The translations under genes and the position numbers were made by a program. Source: Pararge aegeria (Eukaryota; Arthropoda; Insecta; Lepidoptera; Nymphalidae). From it: a stretch of 64,000 nt of DNA. The stretch is from assembly GCF_905163445.1 (NCBI RefSeq), contig NC_053184.1, positions 11,780,001-11,844,000 on the forward strand, in the 5' to 3' direction. Within the stretch, counting starts at the first letter, position 1, and each line of letters opens with the position of its first letter. The notes below the pieces were generated by a model. It saw only the letters and a program-made list of their open reading frames with translations, searched no databases and was not told the DNA's origin. Below, piece by piece: positions 1 to 9,073 of this stretch.

Positions 1-193
1 CTACTATTTTGTTATTTTCATGCTGGTTCTAGATTACTCTTTGATGCAAGTTGTATTGCTTTTATTTTTAAGTGCAAAGTGTGAATAGCGATGTTACCTA
101 ACTGGTCTAAGATAAAGATGCACTCTCCTGTAGCATAGGAGTAACTGTTAGGAGTTTTAAAAACAAATAAATGTTAATGAAAATATGTTTTAC

Positions 194-779
194 CTGCATT
201 CTGAACGTGTATTGTTTGCCCATTTAATTTATATGTACTATAATTATTGTCCACATAGTCTGGTGTTACTCGTTTCCCATTAACCATGATGTGATTAATC
301 TGGGTGTTCGGTATAAAGCCACCACTATTCCTAGCATTTTGGGCGTAGGTATGGGTTTGAAGAGGCGTACCGCCATTTGCTGAATGAAGTATTTCTCTTC
401 CATCAATATAGATCTTATTGGAGTTTTTAGGCCCATAACCAACATTGAATGTGTCAGTTCCACTCCGTGATTCATAAGCTTGTCCTCCATTAACCCTGAT
501 ATTTGGAATAGGTTTTTTGTTACTTGTTAACATTACTGTGTTACTATTTTCAACTCCGTTTCCAATGTTATTAACTGTTGGACTTGACCATTCAACCCGA
601 CGTTGTGCGCCTTCGTAGTTAGTATTAAATCTGTTACTTAGTGGTTCAGCTTCAGCCTGGGCAGGGCCACGTTGATTATTGCCGCCATTATTGGACCCCT
701 GGTCTAAAGTGACGATATTTCTTCTATTAACTCCATTTCCAATATTAACAACTGTATTTGGATTGGAATACGTTTGGGG
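194..779 (-). CDS. Internal coding exon of an unrecognised Asn/Gly-rich protein (partial gene)
   Basis: Seen: a minus-strand reading frame stays open through a splice-like acceptor (TTTATTTTCAG, exon begins at 779 in phase 0) down to a good donor (GCAG|GTAAAA, exon ends at 194 in phase 1). The exon encodes 195 residues. Read through the donor, the frame would stop at 174-176, so this could also be a last exon with a tail ending KTYFH. The open frame runs upstream of the ATG at 533, so that ATG is not the start. The protein is rich in Asn, Gly, Thr and Ser and has no Cys. The phrase NIGNGV occurs twice about 75 residues apart. Four later segments share a strand-(N/D)G pattern (IRVNGG, IYIDGR, IMVNGK, YKLNGQ), suggesting a repetitive beta structure. 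I do not recognise the family. The next exon would lie before position 194; the upstream exons are unknown. Confidence 0.62.
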
Positions 780-794
780 CTGAAAATAAATTAC

Positions 795-2160
795 ATTGTC
801 TCATATTAATTTGGTGAAGATCCATTGCACGGATCCTGGAAAATCGAGGGACAATTACTAGAGTAAGATATTTTTCAAACGTCTTTCAAAAGTTTGTTGA
901 CGGCATCGGCTCTTTTATAATATAACGTAGTAATATGTTTAGATGCTAAAACTATTTCGACATATAAATAGGTAAGTAAATAGTGTACAGAAATAAATGA
1001 TGTTTTATTAATGGTTCCATAGCATGTATAGGATATACAGGAACATATATAGGAACATCTATAGCGATTTAAGTATTTTCAAATGAAACTTTACATATTC
1101 TCTCTTAGTCACCTAAACTTATGATGAAGGCAACTGAAACCATTAAACAAAAAACAATACCATTTACCAATTTTTGACAAAAAAGAACTTTGTTATTCAA
1201 CTAAAAAGCAAGAAATACATATTTTAGTTTTCTACTACAATTATAAGTATATGAGCCAAGTAAAATGTAGAAAGTTCCTATGTACAGATTATAAACTTCG
1301 CATTCCTTTTTATATAGTAGCAACGAAAGTATCAGTCGTTACTTCTAGTAACATAAAAAAGTAAACCGTATTAAACAAAAAAAAAACCGTCTCGAAAAAA
1401 AAAATTCAAATCGAGTTCCGAGCTAACGAACATGAAAAAAGAACAACAGAATTGAGAACCTCCTTATTTTTAAGTTGGTTAATAAACATTACAGGTACAT
1501 TCATGCCTTTCTTTCTAAAAATCCTAATAATAAGCTTCTATTTTTAACCGATTTACAAAAATCAATTCAGTTGGCAAACTTTCGTAACAATTGACGTAAC
1601 TTCTAAACGATAGGTCCAATTCGGATAATTTAGAAATGAATTTGTTGGTACACAATCAAACTATTTATTTGGATAAGGATTAATATCATGATAGGAATGT
1701 CACCATCTTGAATGTACCCGGGTTTTGATTGACAAATTATAAAAAAAAGCGGTCATTGTGTCTTAACTATAACAGTTAGACACATAGCCTCGTGGACTTT
1801 TTTGTAGATAATAATTCTCACTTTAAACATGTGGAACATTATTTTGTGTATCTTCAAACATTTACGCGGCGTACGCAAGTAAAGCTCCAAATCGGTATGA
1901 CATCTCTAACAATCATCGTTATATTTCAGCCAATTTAAAGTACACAAACAATTAGGTAGGTACTTTTTTCTTACCCTAATCAGCGATTCGCGTTCCGTGT
2001 TCCTCTGGTGTCTGAAAAATATAAAAAGTTGCGAAATGAGATTTAAAGTACTAAATCTTTTAATAATCTTTTATTCGTTATTCACAGTGAAAAAAAGGGG
2101 TTGCTTTAACGCACACCGCTACATTTCTCAAAATACAATAATGAATGTTAAATTGTAAAC
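795..2160. other. No gene seen; AT-rich flank with one repeat fragment
   Basis: AT-rich sequence upstream (in the minus sense) of the 779-194 exon, probably intron of the same gene. No open frame or splice pair was convincing. Positions 1868-1950 resemble part of the element at 11608-11665 (shared phrase around TTCAGCCAATTTA), so this is a repeat remnant. Confidence 0.5.
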
Positions 2161-2162
2161 AG

Positions 2163-2290
2163 CAACTGCTGAATTTCTCCCATTCCTTCTTGGTGGAATC
2201 TGCCTTTAGAAAAGTTGGTAGAGTTACTTCAAAACTAAGGCTTGACGTATTAGGCTTCTCGAAATAAATTAATTTCAAATTAAATAAAAT
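2163..2290 (+). mobile_element. CR1/jockey-like LINE 3' end, degraded
   Basis: Diverged copy of the 3' terminal sequence seen more clearly at 19605-19760: a Leu/Ser-rich stretch, then the phrase CTTGACGT, then a terminal AGGC..GAAATAAATTAATTT. Minus-strand open frame here is a shadow of this repeat. Confidence 0.6.
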
Positions 2291-2436
2291 ATTCAATTTA
2301 AAGAAAAAGTACATAAATTTTATTAAATAAATAAAGTATAGTGATTGGGCTACTATAGGCATATATAGGCTAAGTTGGGATAGGGGGCATGAGCGAAGAA
2401 AAGCAATATAATCTGTCTCCAAATTTCCTTCAACAT

Positions 2437-2565
2437 GTGAAAAAGCCCTGCTTTCTGAGTAACAACCTGTTTCCCGTAACCGATTCTGTGATGAACATTA
2501 ATGGTTTTCAGTGTTTATTTGTATATTATTTCATAAGTATTTATGGTATATTGTTCAGAAAATTA
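2437..2565 (+). mobile_element. tRNA-derived SINE (family B), degraded fragment
   Basis: Matches the tRNA-like head and body of the better copy 220 bp downstream: CCCTGCTTTCTGAG, GTGATGAACATTAATG, TTTTCAGTGT, then an AT-rich tail. It lies in direct orientation to the second copy. Confidence 0.6.
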
Positions 2566-2657
2566 TTTTTACGATAATTAAAACAATATGAATAATTGAT
2601 AATAATTAATCTGGGGAAAGTATATCTCGGGACGTAAACTTGTAAACGTTAACTTTG

Positions 2658-2890
2658 ACGGCCGATTGGCGTAGTGGGAAGCGACCCTGCTTTCTGAGCC
2701 AAGGCCGTGGGTTCGATTCCCACAACTGGACAATGTTTGTGTGATGAACATGAATGTTTTTCAGTGTCTGGGTGTTTATCTATATACTATAAGTATTTAT
2801 GTATGTTATTCATATAATTATTCATCAGTCATCTTAGTACCCATAACACAAGCTACGCTTACTTTGGGGCTAGATGGTTTATTTAATTAT
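2658..2890 (+). mobile_element. tRNA-derived SINE (family B)
   Basis: Starts with a tRNA-like head containing an A-box-like TGGCGTAGTGGG and a B-box GGTTCGATTCC. The body has GTGATGAACATGAATG and the tail region CCATAACACAAGCTACGC. It has no foldable acceptor stem matched to a 3' half, so it is a SINE and not a tRNA gene. Other copies: 17855-18112 and 47345-47520 (both minus). Confidence 0.85.
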
Positions 2891-2894
2891 TTTA

Positions 2895-4555
2895 TTATAT
2901 GATTATTAAATTAACAGACAGAGAGGTTGCCAGTATCTATATGCTACCTGTCTTTAAAAACTTTTTATTTTATAAATTTGTATATATACTGTATAATATA
3001 TACTATTGCATAATTTGCAATTTTTAAATGATTTTTAAAAGAATGTTTATGTTACGTGTTAATTACCTAGAGAGTAAAGCTTCTGCAAATACATGAAAAT
3101 CAATAATTAGGTTAAACAATTTAAGTAATAAAATATTGAATTAGGCTTATTCCTGAAAACAAAACATAAGGGATGGTAGAATACATGATAATACTTCAGA
3201 CATAAAAGAAAATAAAGTGCTGAAAATGTGTCTTTTGTGATCTTATAACTCATAAACTACTTAACCGATATTAAACATTATTGCAATTGTTTTTGGATTC
3301 ATTTTTAGACTACCGAATATCATAAACTCTACGCGGAATAATTTACTGGTAATTACTAACACAGGTAAAATTCGTTACATGTTATTATAAATTCTACTAT
3401 ACAATTCCGTATAAAAATAACAGCTCCCGTAAGTGTGCGCAAAACTCGAATAATAGACAATGGATTAACCAGATTGTTTTTGCAATGCTGCACATATCTA
3501 TATTCAAGAGTATTGCAATAAGTTATATACAGGAATTATTATCAGACAGCGAAGCGTGGCCGGATTTGCCTAGTATTTTATAAAAAAAAATATTGTACAA
3601 TCAAATGCCACCAAATATTATACAATTGGATTTTTAATTATAATAAGTAGGTATTACCGCAGGAAAGGCTCCTTTGGTACACTCCAGGATAATCGTTGTA
3701 GCTGTGTTGTTTATTATTAAAACTATATTGTGTTAAGATAAATATTATGCTTGGATTAAATTAAAAAAAACAAACCCAAAATTTTGTGCTCCACCTAATG
3801 ATATATTGACCACTGCTACTAAACAAAACACAAAGGCAGACGAGTAATACATAGTTGGAATTTTATATTAATAAAAACACGTGATGCGTCTGTCTTCTCG
3901 GACACCAAATACAACTTGTGGTACATTTAAGAATGATATACTTTATATACCAGCAAGTTGAGTGAGGTCAACAAGATAACGTATACTCAGAATAATATGC
4001 TGTACTGAACAATATTGTAAAGAATAGGGTCTCTTTAGTAGGTATACTATGTTAACTTAATAACGGTAGGTAAACCTTGGTTTGGTACTAAAAGAAGTGT
4101 GGTGCTTTTTGCATAAACGAGAAAAGTTTATCAGTTATTACTTGACCAATTTGGCAGCCATAGCTATCGAATAGGTACCATTGAATCTTAGTCAAGTTTT
4201 GTGAATCAATTATCTTTTAATGTAGTACGTAGTTGCTTTTGAAATAATTTTTTTTTAATATTGTTGCGTTATTTGTAACTTGTGTATTTGTAAGGAGTTA
4301 TTTCTCTGTAACTTATTTAAATTATGCTTTTGTTTAAGCATTAAAAAAAATCGGACTGTTATTAATAATAATCCCAGATACTAATGTATCTGTAAATATT
4401 ACAAAGTCGTCAGTTAATATCAATAATGAATAAAAGAAGCGAAACCTATAGTTGTAGTTTCAATCGGCTATGATTTAGTAACATTTTTTTTTTTAAATTT
4501 TATGTGGCATGAAAAGCTTGTTGTATGGTCAATAAAATTTATCAGATCTTCAAAT
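2895..4555. other. No gene seen
   Basis: AT-rich, stop-dense in all frames. No repeat family was recognised with confidence. Confidence 0.5.
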
Positions 4556-4560
4556 ATGTA

Positions 4561-4609
4561 AAAAGAAATACTTATTTTTTACTAGGGGTAAAAAATAAGT
4601 ATTTCTTTT
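4561..4609. repeat. Perfect inverted repeat, 21-bp arms, 7-nt spacer
   Basis: Left arm 4561-4581 and right arm 4589-4609 are exact reverse complements, separated by CTAGGGG. The arms are AT-rich (AAAAGAAATACTTATT...). No transposon ends or target duplication were recognised around it. Confidence 0.9.
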
Positions 4610-5826
4610 CACCCCATTGTTTATGGATATAAAACTACATAAAGTTAACCCAGAGTATTAATTATGTAAAAATATAGGTAAGTTGGATTCAAATTCGTTC
4701 AGTAGTTTTTGTTTGATGCGCGAAAAGACAGGCAAAAAAAAATAGCTAAATTTAAAAATTCGTTCGTGTCTTATTTATATATCGTTCAAACGCTGAACCA
4801 ATCTTACTTTGCGATTTGTATAATAATTATGCCGGAAAAACAAACACCAAGGATGAAATCGCCTGAAAAGTAGTAGGATATAGTGTTAAGGTGCTTCACA
4901 CCGGCGGCGTTAGAAAGGCTGGAATGCCTAGAGTAAGACTTATTTGTGAGGTGGAACGCCTTATTTTAATGAAATTATAAAATGTGTGCAAAAAATGGTT
5001 TTCATAACTACTTATCAATAATAAGTAGTATATCAATAATAAGTAGTTATACTGATCAAATTCATCTTTATTTTTATAGTAAAGCTATACATATCGTAGT
5101 AGACGTAGTTATAATTTCAATCATGCTATGAAAATCATAATATTATTTGAATGTCATGATTGTCTAGGTTATTTAGTAAAACAATACATAAAACAAAAAT
5201 AAATTAAAAAATGAAGTACCTAGAACGGGATTATACAGTCTATTTTTTTCACTTGTCTTATAATGTAAAAAACGTATAAGATAATGTAAAAAAAACCAAT
5301 TGCGATATAAAAAATAAAAACAAACAAACGTTTACATTCGTGCGCGCGCTGTTAATATTTTCTTGATAATTTTAAAATAAACTTTACACTAAAAAGTAAG
5401 GAAAACATTGCTTAGATTATAAGGCAGGTAATAAAAAATTTATATTTAGTAGCAATTTTTCTCGCCGACCGCCTTACATAATAACAAGTATATTTTTCCA
5501 TATGCGAGTAAATTCATTTCACGCTCATCTCTGCCAAACATCGCGTCGCAGATGTGACACCACCTTTATACTCGTAAACGTTTAAACCCACATGATGATT
5601 ACGGGCCGGCAATACCAGCCTCAGAGCATATTTAGTTTTTATCAATCACTGAATTAACTTAGGGTTTATGCCAAGTTTAAAAGAAAGGTCAAATGGTGGA
5701 TAATAGGTAAACATGGCATTCCTAGTGAATTCATGTATCGATCTCATTTTGCACTTTTGAATTCATTGGTTTTTTTTAGCACCTGTTCCTTATACCTGCA
5801 CCTTATTCCTTTTAAATTAGGACATT
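4610..5826. other. No gene seen; small hairpin at about 5003-5053
   Basis: AT-rich non-coding DNA. Around 5003-5053 the phrase ATCAATAATAAGTAGT occurs twice in tandem and pairs with ATAACTACTTAT to form a hairpin. Part of 4680-4750 resembles the tail of the Helitron-like family (TTCAGTAGTTTT). Confidence 0.45.
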
Positions 5827-5835
5827 CCTAGCGGT

Positions 5836-6116
5836 CAGCAGTGGCGTGCACTTCATACACAAAAGCACTGCCTACTCTAAAATTGAAATATAACTCGTAT
5901 AGGAGGAGAATTTTTGCCGTTTTATGCAATTTTGCATACCCTGGTAAGAAACCCAGTGCACGCCACTGGTGGTCAGTGGCGTTCACTTCATACATGCACA
6001 ATAGCACTGACTACCCAACATTGTTCCTATAGCTAGTTTATGAGTAGGATTTTTCTATATTACCCTATCTTTCTGCTTTTTGCCTATCCTGGTGAAAAAC
6101 CCTCTGCACGCCACTG
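5836..6116. mobile_element. hAT-like MITE dimer (5839-5968 and 5974-6116)
   Basis: Two copies of a 130-143-bp non-autonomous element in the same orientation, each bounded by CAGTGGCG and CGCCACTG, the kind of short terminal inverted repeat used by hAT transposons. The copies are separated by 5 bp. The outer flanks CTAGCGGT (5828-5835) and CTAGCAGT (6117-6124) look like one 8-bp target duplication with one mismatch around the pair. The open frame at 5841-6032 is a product of this repeat. A third copy is at 60373-60515. Confidence 0.82.
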
Positions 6117-6117
6117 C

Positions 6118-6335
6118 TAGCAGTCATAGTCTAGTGGTTTGAGCTTGAGCCTGCCTTTCAAAAGAACCGAGCCCGATCCCAGTACGTGCAATGCACATGT
6201 GCGTTTTAAATAAAGGCACTGAAAGTATCACTTGCTGTAATAGTGAAGAAAAATTTAAATTTAAAAATTTTCCAATCTTCACTAGGTCAGCGCGGTGCCC
6301 TTTACCTTCCCATTTTGAGAGGAGAACACTTAGTT
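6118..6335 (+). mobile_element. tRNA-derived SINE (family A)
   Basis: tRNA-like head (TAGTCTAGTGGTTTGAGC, then CCGAGCCCGATCCCAG) followed by the family body ATCACTTGCTGTAATAGTGAAG and the AGGTCAGCGCGGTG segment. This is the most frequent SINE in the window, and its body is shared by copies near 12.4, 13.5, 18.7, 55.6 and 63.2 kb. Confidence 0.75.
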
Positions 6336-6340
6336 CAAAA

Positions 6341-6530
6341 ATTAAAAAATTCATTTATTTCAAGAAGTAGGCCTTCTTGAAATAAATGAATTTTTTAATT
6401 AATAAGCACTTTTGAAACGTCAAGTCAGTCTGTTTGTAGTGACTCTACCACCGGTTCGGAAGGCAGATTCCACTGAGAAGAGCCGGCAAGAAACTCAGCA
6501 GATTGCTTTTTCCAACATAATTTTCTCTTC
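6341..6530 (-). mobile_element. CR1-like LINE 3' end with fold-back terminus
   Basis: Antisense 3' end of the family also at 17296 and 19605: ..AAGCACTTTTGAAACGTC..GTAGTGACTCTACCACC..AAGAGCCGGCAAGAAACTC. The terminal 27 bp (6341-6367) is repeated in inverted orientation at 6373-6399, with a 5-nt loop, between TAGGC and the body. Confidence 0.8.
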
Positions 6531-6835
6531 TACTTTCTAGCCTTAAGTAACTGCCTACTGTATATTACGACTAAGTGTTATTGGATTTTGATGAGACTTC
6601 AATACTAAAATACGCAGTAGTACAAAATTAGCTCGCTCGCAATCGAGGAGATGTTTACGAGTATGGAAATACTTGAACGACGGAGTAAAATCGAACTCAT
6701 TTGAATTCGATTAAAGCTCATACTTGCCTACAATTCTTTAATTATTATATTAATATTAAATTGTTTTGACATACACTTGGAGAGAATAAGTAAATCAGAA
6801 TAATTAAATTTTAATAATAACTGAGAAAAACGTAC

Positions 6836-6952
6836 TTCAATTTTATTTACTGGTTTAAAGCTGATAACCAAGAATGACTTATCTTTTATCGCTTTCACTT
6901 CATATGTCATAAATGGTTTTAAGTTTTTGTAGCAGCACTCAGGAAAGAGCTG
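6836..6952 (-). CDS. Candidate internal exon, 39 codons, unrecognised protein
   Basis: Seen: a long pyrimidine tract and acceptor (TTTTTTTTTCAG|CAG) precede an open frame encoding QLFPECCYKN..., ending at a possible donor GAA|GTACGT (6836) or an alternative CCA|GTAAAT (6851). Both give a phase 0-0 exon, which would be compatible in phase with the 779-194 exon on the same strand. The segment carries adjacent cysteines and a hydrophobic strand. No start exon was found between this and 9069, and no family is recognised, so this is a splice-signal-based guess only. It could equally be a chance open frame. Confidence 0.28.
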
Positions 6953-7229
6953 CTGAAAAAAAAATTACTTTTACGAATTATTGTACTTCTTATAGGTATT
7001 TCGGGTAGTTGCCATACGATTCCCGCCTCAAAAAATCCAGTACAACACAAGAATGCCTATTACTCATATCGTTGACGATGAACTCAGTCATGACTAACGT
7101 TTATTCTGATCACGTAATTTTTTGACTATTGTTTGGTTATGACTCAGTAGTCATGAGCATATTGACAGAGGCTTAGTCGTGTATTTTTAGTTTAATATTT
7201 TACATTTGATATCAACTGTCACGTTGTGT

Positions 7230-7592
7230 ACTACGTAATTTCATCTATCGAAGACTTTTTATATGTAAAAAGAGTAACTCGGATGATGGAGAGAGCTATG
7301 TTCGGAGTGTATCTAGATGATCAAATCAGGAATCAGGAGATCCGTAGAAGAACCATAATTACCGATATAGCTCAACGATTAGCGAAGCTGAAGTTAGAAC
7401 CGATGGATGTTTGGATCCTAAGGTGCCGGAATGGCGACCTTGCACAGCTAAACGCAGCGTTGGTAGACCCCCGACGAGGTGTACAGCTAACATCAAACGA
7501 GTCGCAGGGAGCCGATGGACCCAAGCGGCATCAGACCGTAGTATTTCGAACTACGTACAAAATACCTACTAATACCTACAAATGTTGTTGAT
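7230..7592 (+). pseudogene. RTE-like retrotransposon: C-terminal reverse-transcriptase fragment, frameshifted
   Basis: The first part encodes RMMERAMFGVYLDDQIRNQE then RRRTIITDIAQRLAKLK, the C-terminal region of lepidopteran RTE-type endonuclease/reverse transcriptases. After AKLK the frame shifts: reading from AGA-ACC-GAT gives RTDG, EWRP, KRSVGRPPTR and RVAGSRWTQAA, the continuation of the same protein. The segment expected between them, as in the 32.4-kb copy (a WQWAGHIA-like stretch), is missing. The 121-codon frame is therefore a broken element and not a host gene. Only the 3' end of the element is present. Confidence 0.85.
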
Positions 7593-7651
7593 GAGTATCA
7601 GGTTATAAGCTGGGCGGTGATAAGTCAGCGAATGAGTTTGGACTTTTGTTT

Positions 7652-7988
7652 ATATCTATACAAATATTATAAACAGGAATCTTTATTTTTTTGTTTGTAC
7701 CCAATTGGCTCCGAAACTACTGGACTAATTTTAACAATTTCTTTGCCAAAAAAAAAGCTAAACTATAACTATTTTTTTTTTTATTTGGAATCCTTCAGAA
7801 AATACCCAAAGTACTAAAACGCAGTTTACCCAAAGTAGTAAAATTTTGCCTCTAAAAATCATTACGTCTTAAAGTGCGCTGGGCAAACTTTTGATTATAC
7901 ATAAAAGTTATGTATTACATGACAAAAATTTTTACATGCTTTGAAAACAAAAACAAACACGGACGAAGTCGCTCCGAACAGCTGGTGT
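7652..7988 (+). mobile_element. Helitron-like non-autonomous element
   Basis: Begins near ACAAATATTATAAA and ends in CACGGACGAAGTCGC..CAGCTGGTG, the usual 5' and 3' ends of a common lepidopteran Helitron-like family (consensus end ..CGCGGGCAACAGCTAGT). The interior shares TTTTAACAATTTCTTTGCC and AAAGCTAAA with the copy at 42718-43046. Confidence 0.65.
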
Positions 7989-8159
7989 TTATTTATAAGA
8001 GTATTAATATGTCCAACTGTTGGGTATATTTCCTTCTATTGTCTCATATAGAACAGAGTTATTCGGAGCTCCAATGGTTACACTAGAGCAACAAGGGCAG
8101 ATACAATATTTTTGTAACTCAATAGATAAATAAAACAGACCTATAAATAGGTATACATA

Positions 8160-8300
8160 ATATTCCGATAATGACTACGCTGGGCCGGCGGGTTGGTCAG
8201 CGCAGGACTATACTGATCGCTTCGGCCCGACATTGGTCTGTGTTATTGGTTTAGTATGTGTTGGAGAAGATGATGCTGACGATGATAAAAAAACCGGAAA
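8160..8300 (+). repeat. Unclassified short GC-richer repeat-like segment
   Basis: GC-richer than its surroundings and ending in GATGATGCTGACGATGAT, similar to the simple-repeat tails of SINE and RTE ends elsewhere in the window. Assignment is tentative. Confidence 0.35.
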
Positions 8301-8324
8301 CTTTCTGCTAGATTTTGTATCATC

Positions 8325-8760
8325 TTATCAATGTATTACCGGCCCACTAAAAAGCACGGGTCTCCTCTTGGGTTAAGGCCAAATGCAGATTGGTAGTCAT
8401 CACACCCGTTTTAGAATGATTATGGAAAACTCTTAGGTATGCAGGTTTACGTGTGGTGGCGGCAGATCAAAATACAGATGTCATCAACCCTCTTCTTTCC
8501 GCGGGTGTCGTACGAGGCGACTAAGGGAATATAACGGAGAGCGGGCAGCAGCGTCATCTGTGCTACTACTACCATCTACTGCGATCACCAATCCGCCTGC
8601 CCAGCTTGGTGATTATGGGCAAATCCTGCAGTTGGGAGAGGCCTTTATTCCAGCAGTGGATTTAATAGGCTGTTGAGGATGATGCAAGTTTCCTCATGAT
8701 GTTTTCTTCACACCTTATTCACCACTAATCACCACATGTAGGCACAGGTGGAGTAAAGAA
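8325..8760 (-). mobile_element. SINE (family A, antisense) split by a second element
   Basis: 8325-8448 reads ATTACCGGCCCACTAAAAAG..ATGCAGG, the antisense SINE tail. It resumes at 8683 with CAAGTTTCCTCATGATG. The interruption (8449-8682) is flanked by TGCAGGTTT (8440-8448) and TGCAAGTTT (8683-8691), a 9-bp target duplication with one mismatch. Confidence 0.75.
8449..8682 (+). mobile_element. LINE/SINE 3' end inserted into a SINE
   Basis: A 234-bp GC-richer segment containing GTACGAGGCGACTAAGGG, GATCACCAATCCGCCTGCCC and a terminal CCAGCAGTGGATTTAATAGG..GAGGATGAT, a tail of a kind common on lepidopteran non-LTR elements. It is flanked by a 9-bp near-perfect duplication of host SINE sequence, so it inserted after the SINE. 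Confidence 0.7.
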
Positions 8761-9033
8761 TACAATTTAGTTTTTAAAATGTATTTATTTCATCAAATAA
8801 TATGTTTCCTTTTTATTTCATTAAAATTGAAAAATAATCTAAAATTAATTTATCTATTTATTAAACAAAAGTGTAAAAATAATCTGAAAACAATACATTT
8901 CAAAATAAAATAAACATAACTTATTTAGTTCTAAGAACCTATTTTATTCATTAACAAAAATATCAGTTAAAGATTTTTAATTGGCTTCCGAACTTATTTT
9001 GACTTCTAAAACACAATATTATGTATACCCATG

Positions 9034-9073
9034 TTTATTTTGCTTAGAAAGAAGTTCTTTTTATCACTTTATT
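9034..9073 (-). terminator. Polyadenylation signals of the Pro/His-rich gene
   Basis: On the minus strand AATAAA occurs at 9073-9068, overlapping the TAA stop, and again at 9039-9034, about 30 bp past it. The second is better placed for a short 3' UTR. Confidence 0.5.

Noticed and set aside
174..533. 119-codon single-exon gene starting at ATG 533
   Set aside because: The frame is open well upstream to an acceptor at 780, and a strong donor lies at 193, so it is better read as an internal exon.
2658..2735. Apparent tRNA gene
   Set aside because: Internal promoter boxes are present, but the sequence continues into a SINE body repeated at two other places in the window.
6728..6835. Extension of the 60-codon minus frame beyond the candidate donor
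   Set aside because: AT-rich codons (Asn/Ile/Lys) after the donor read like intron.
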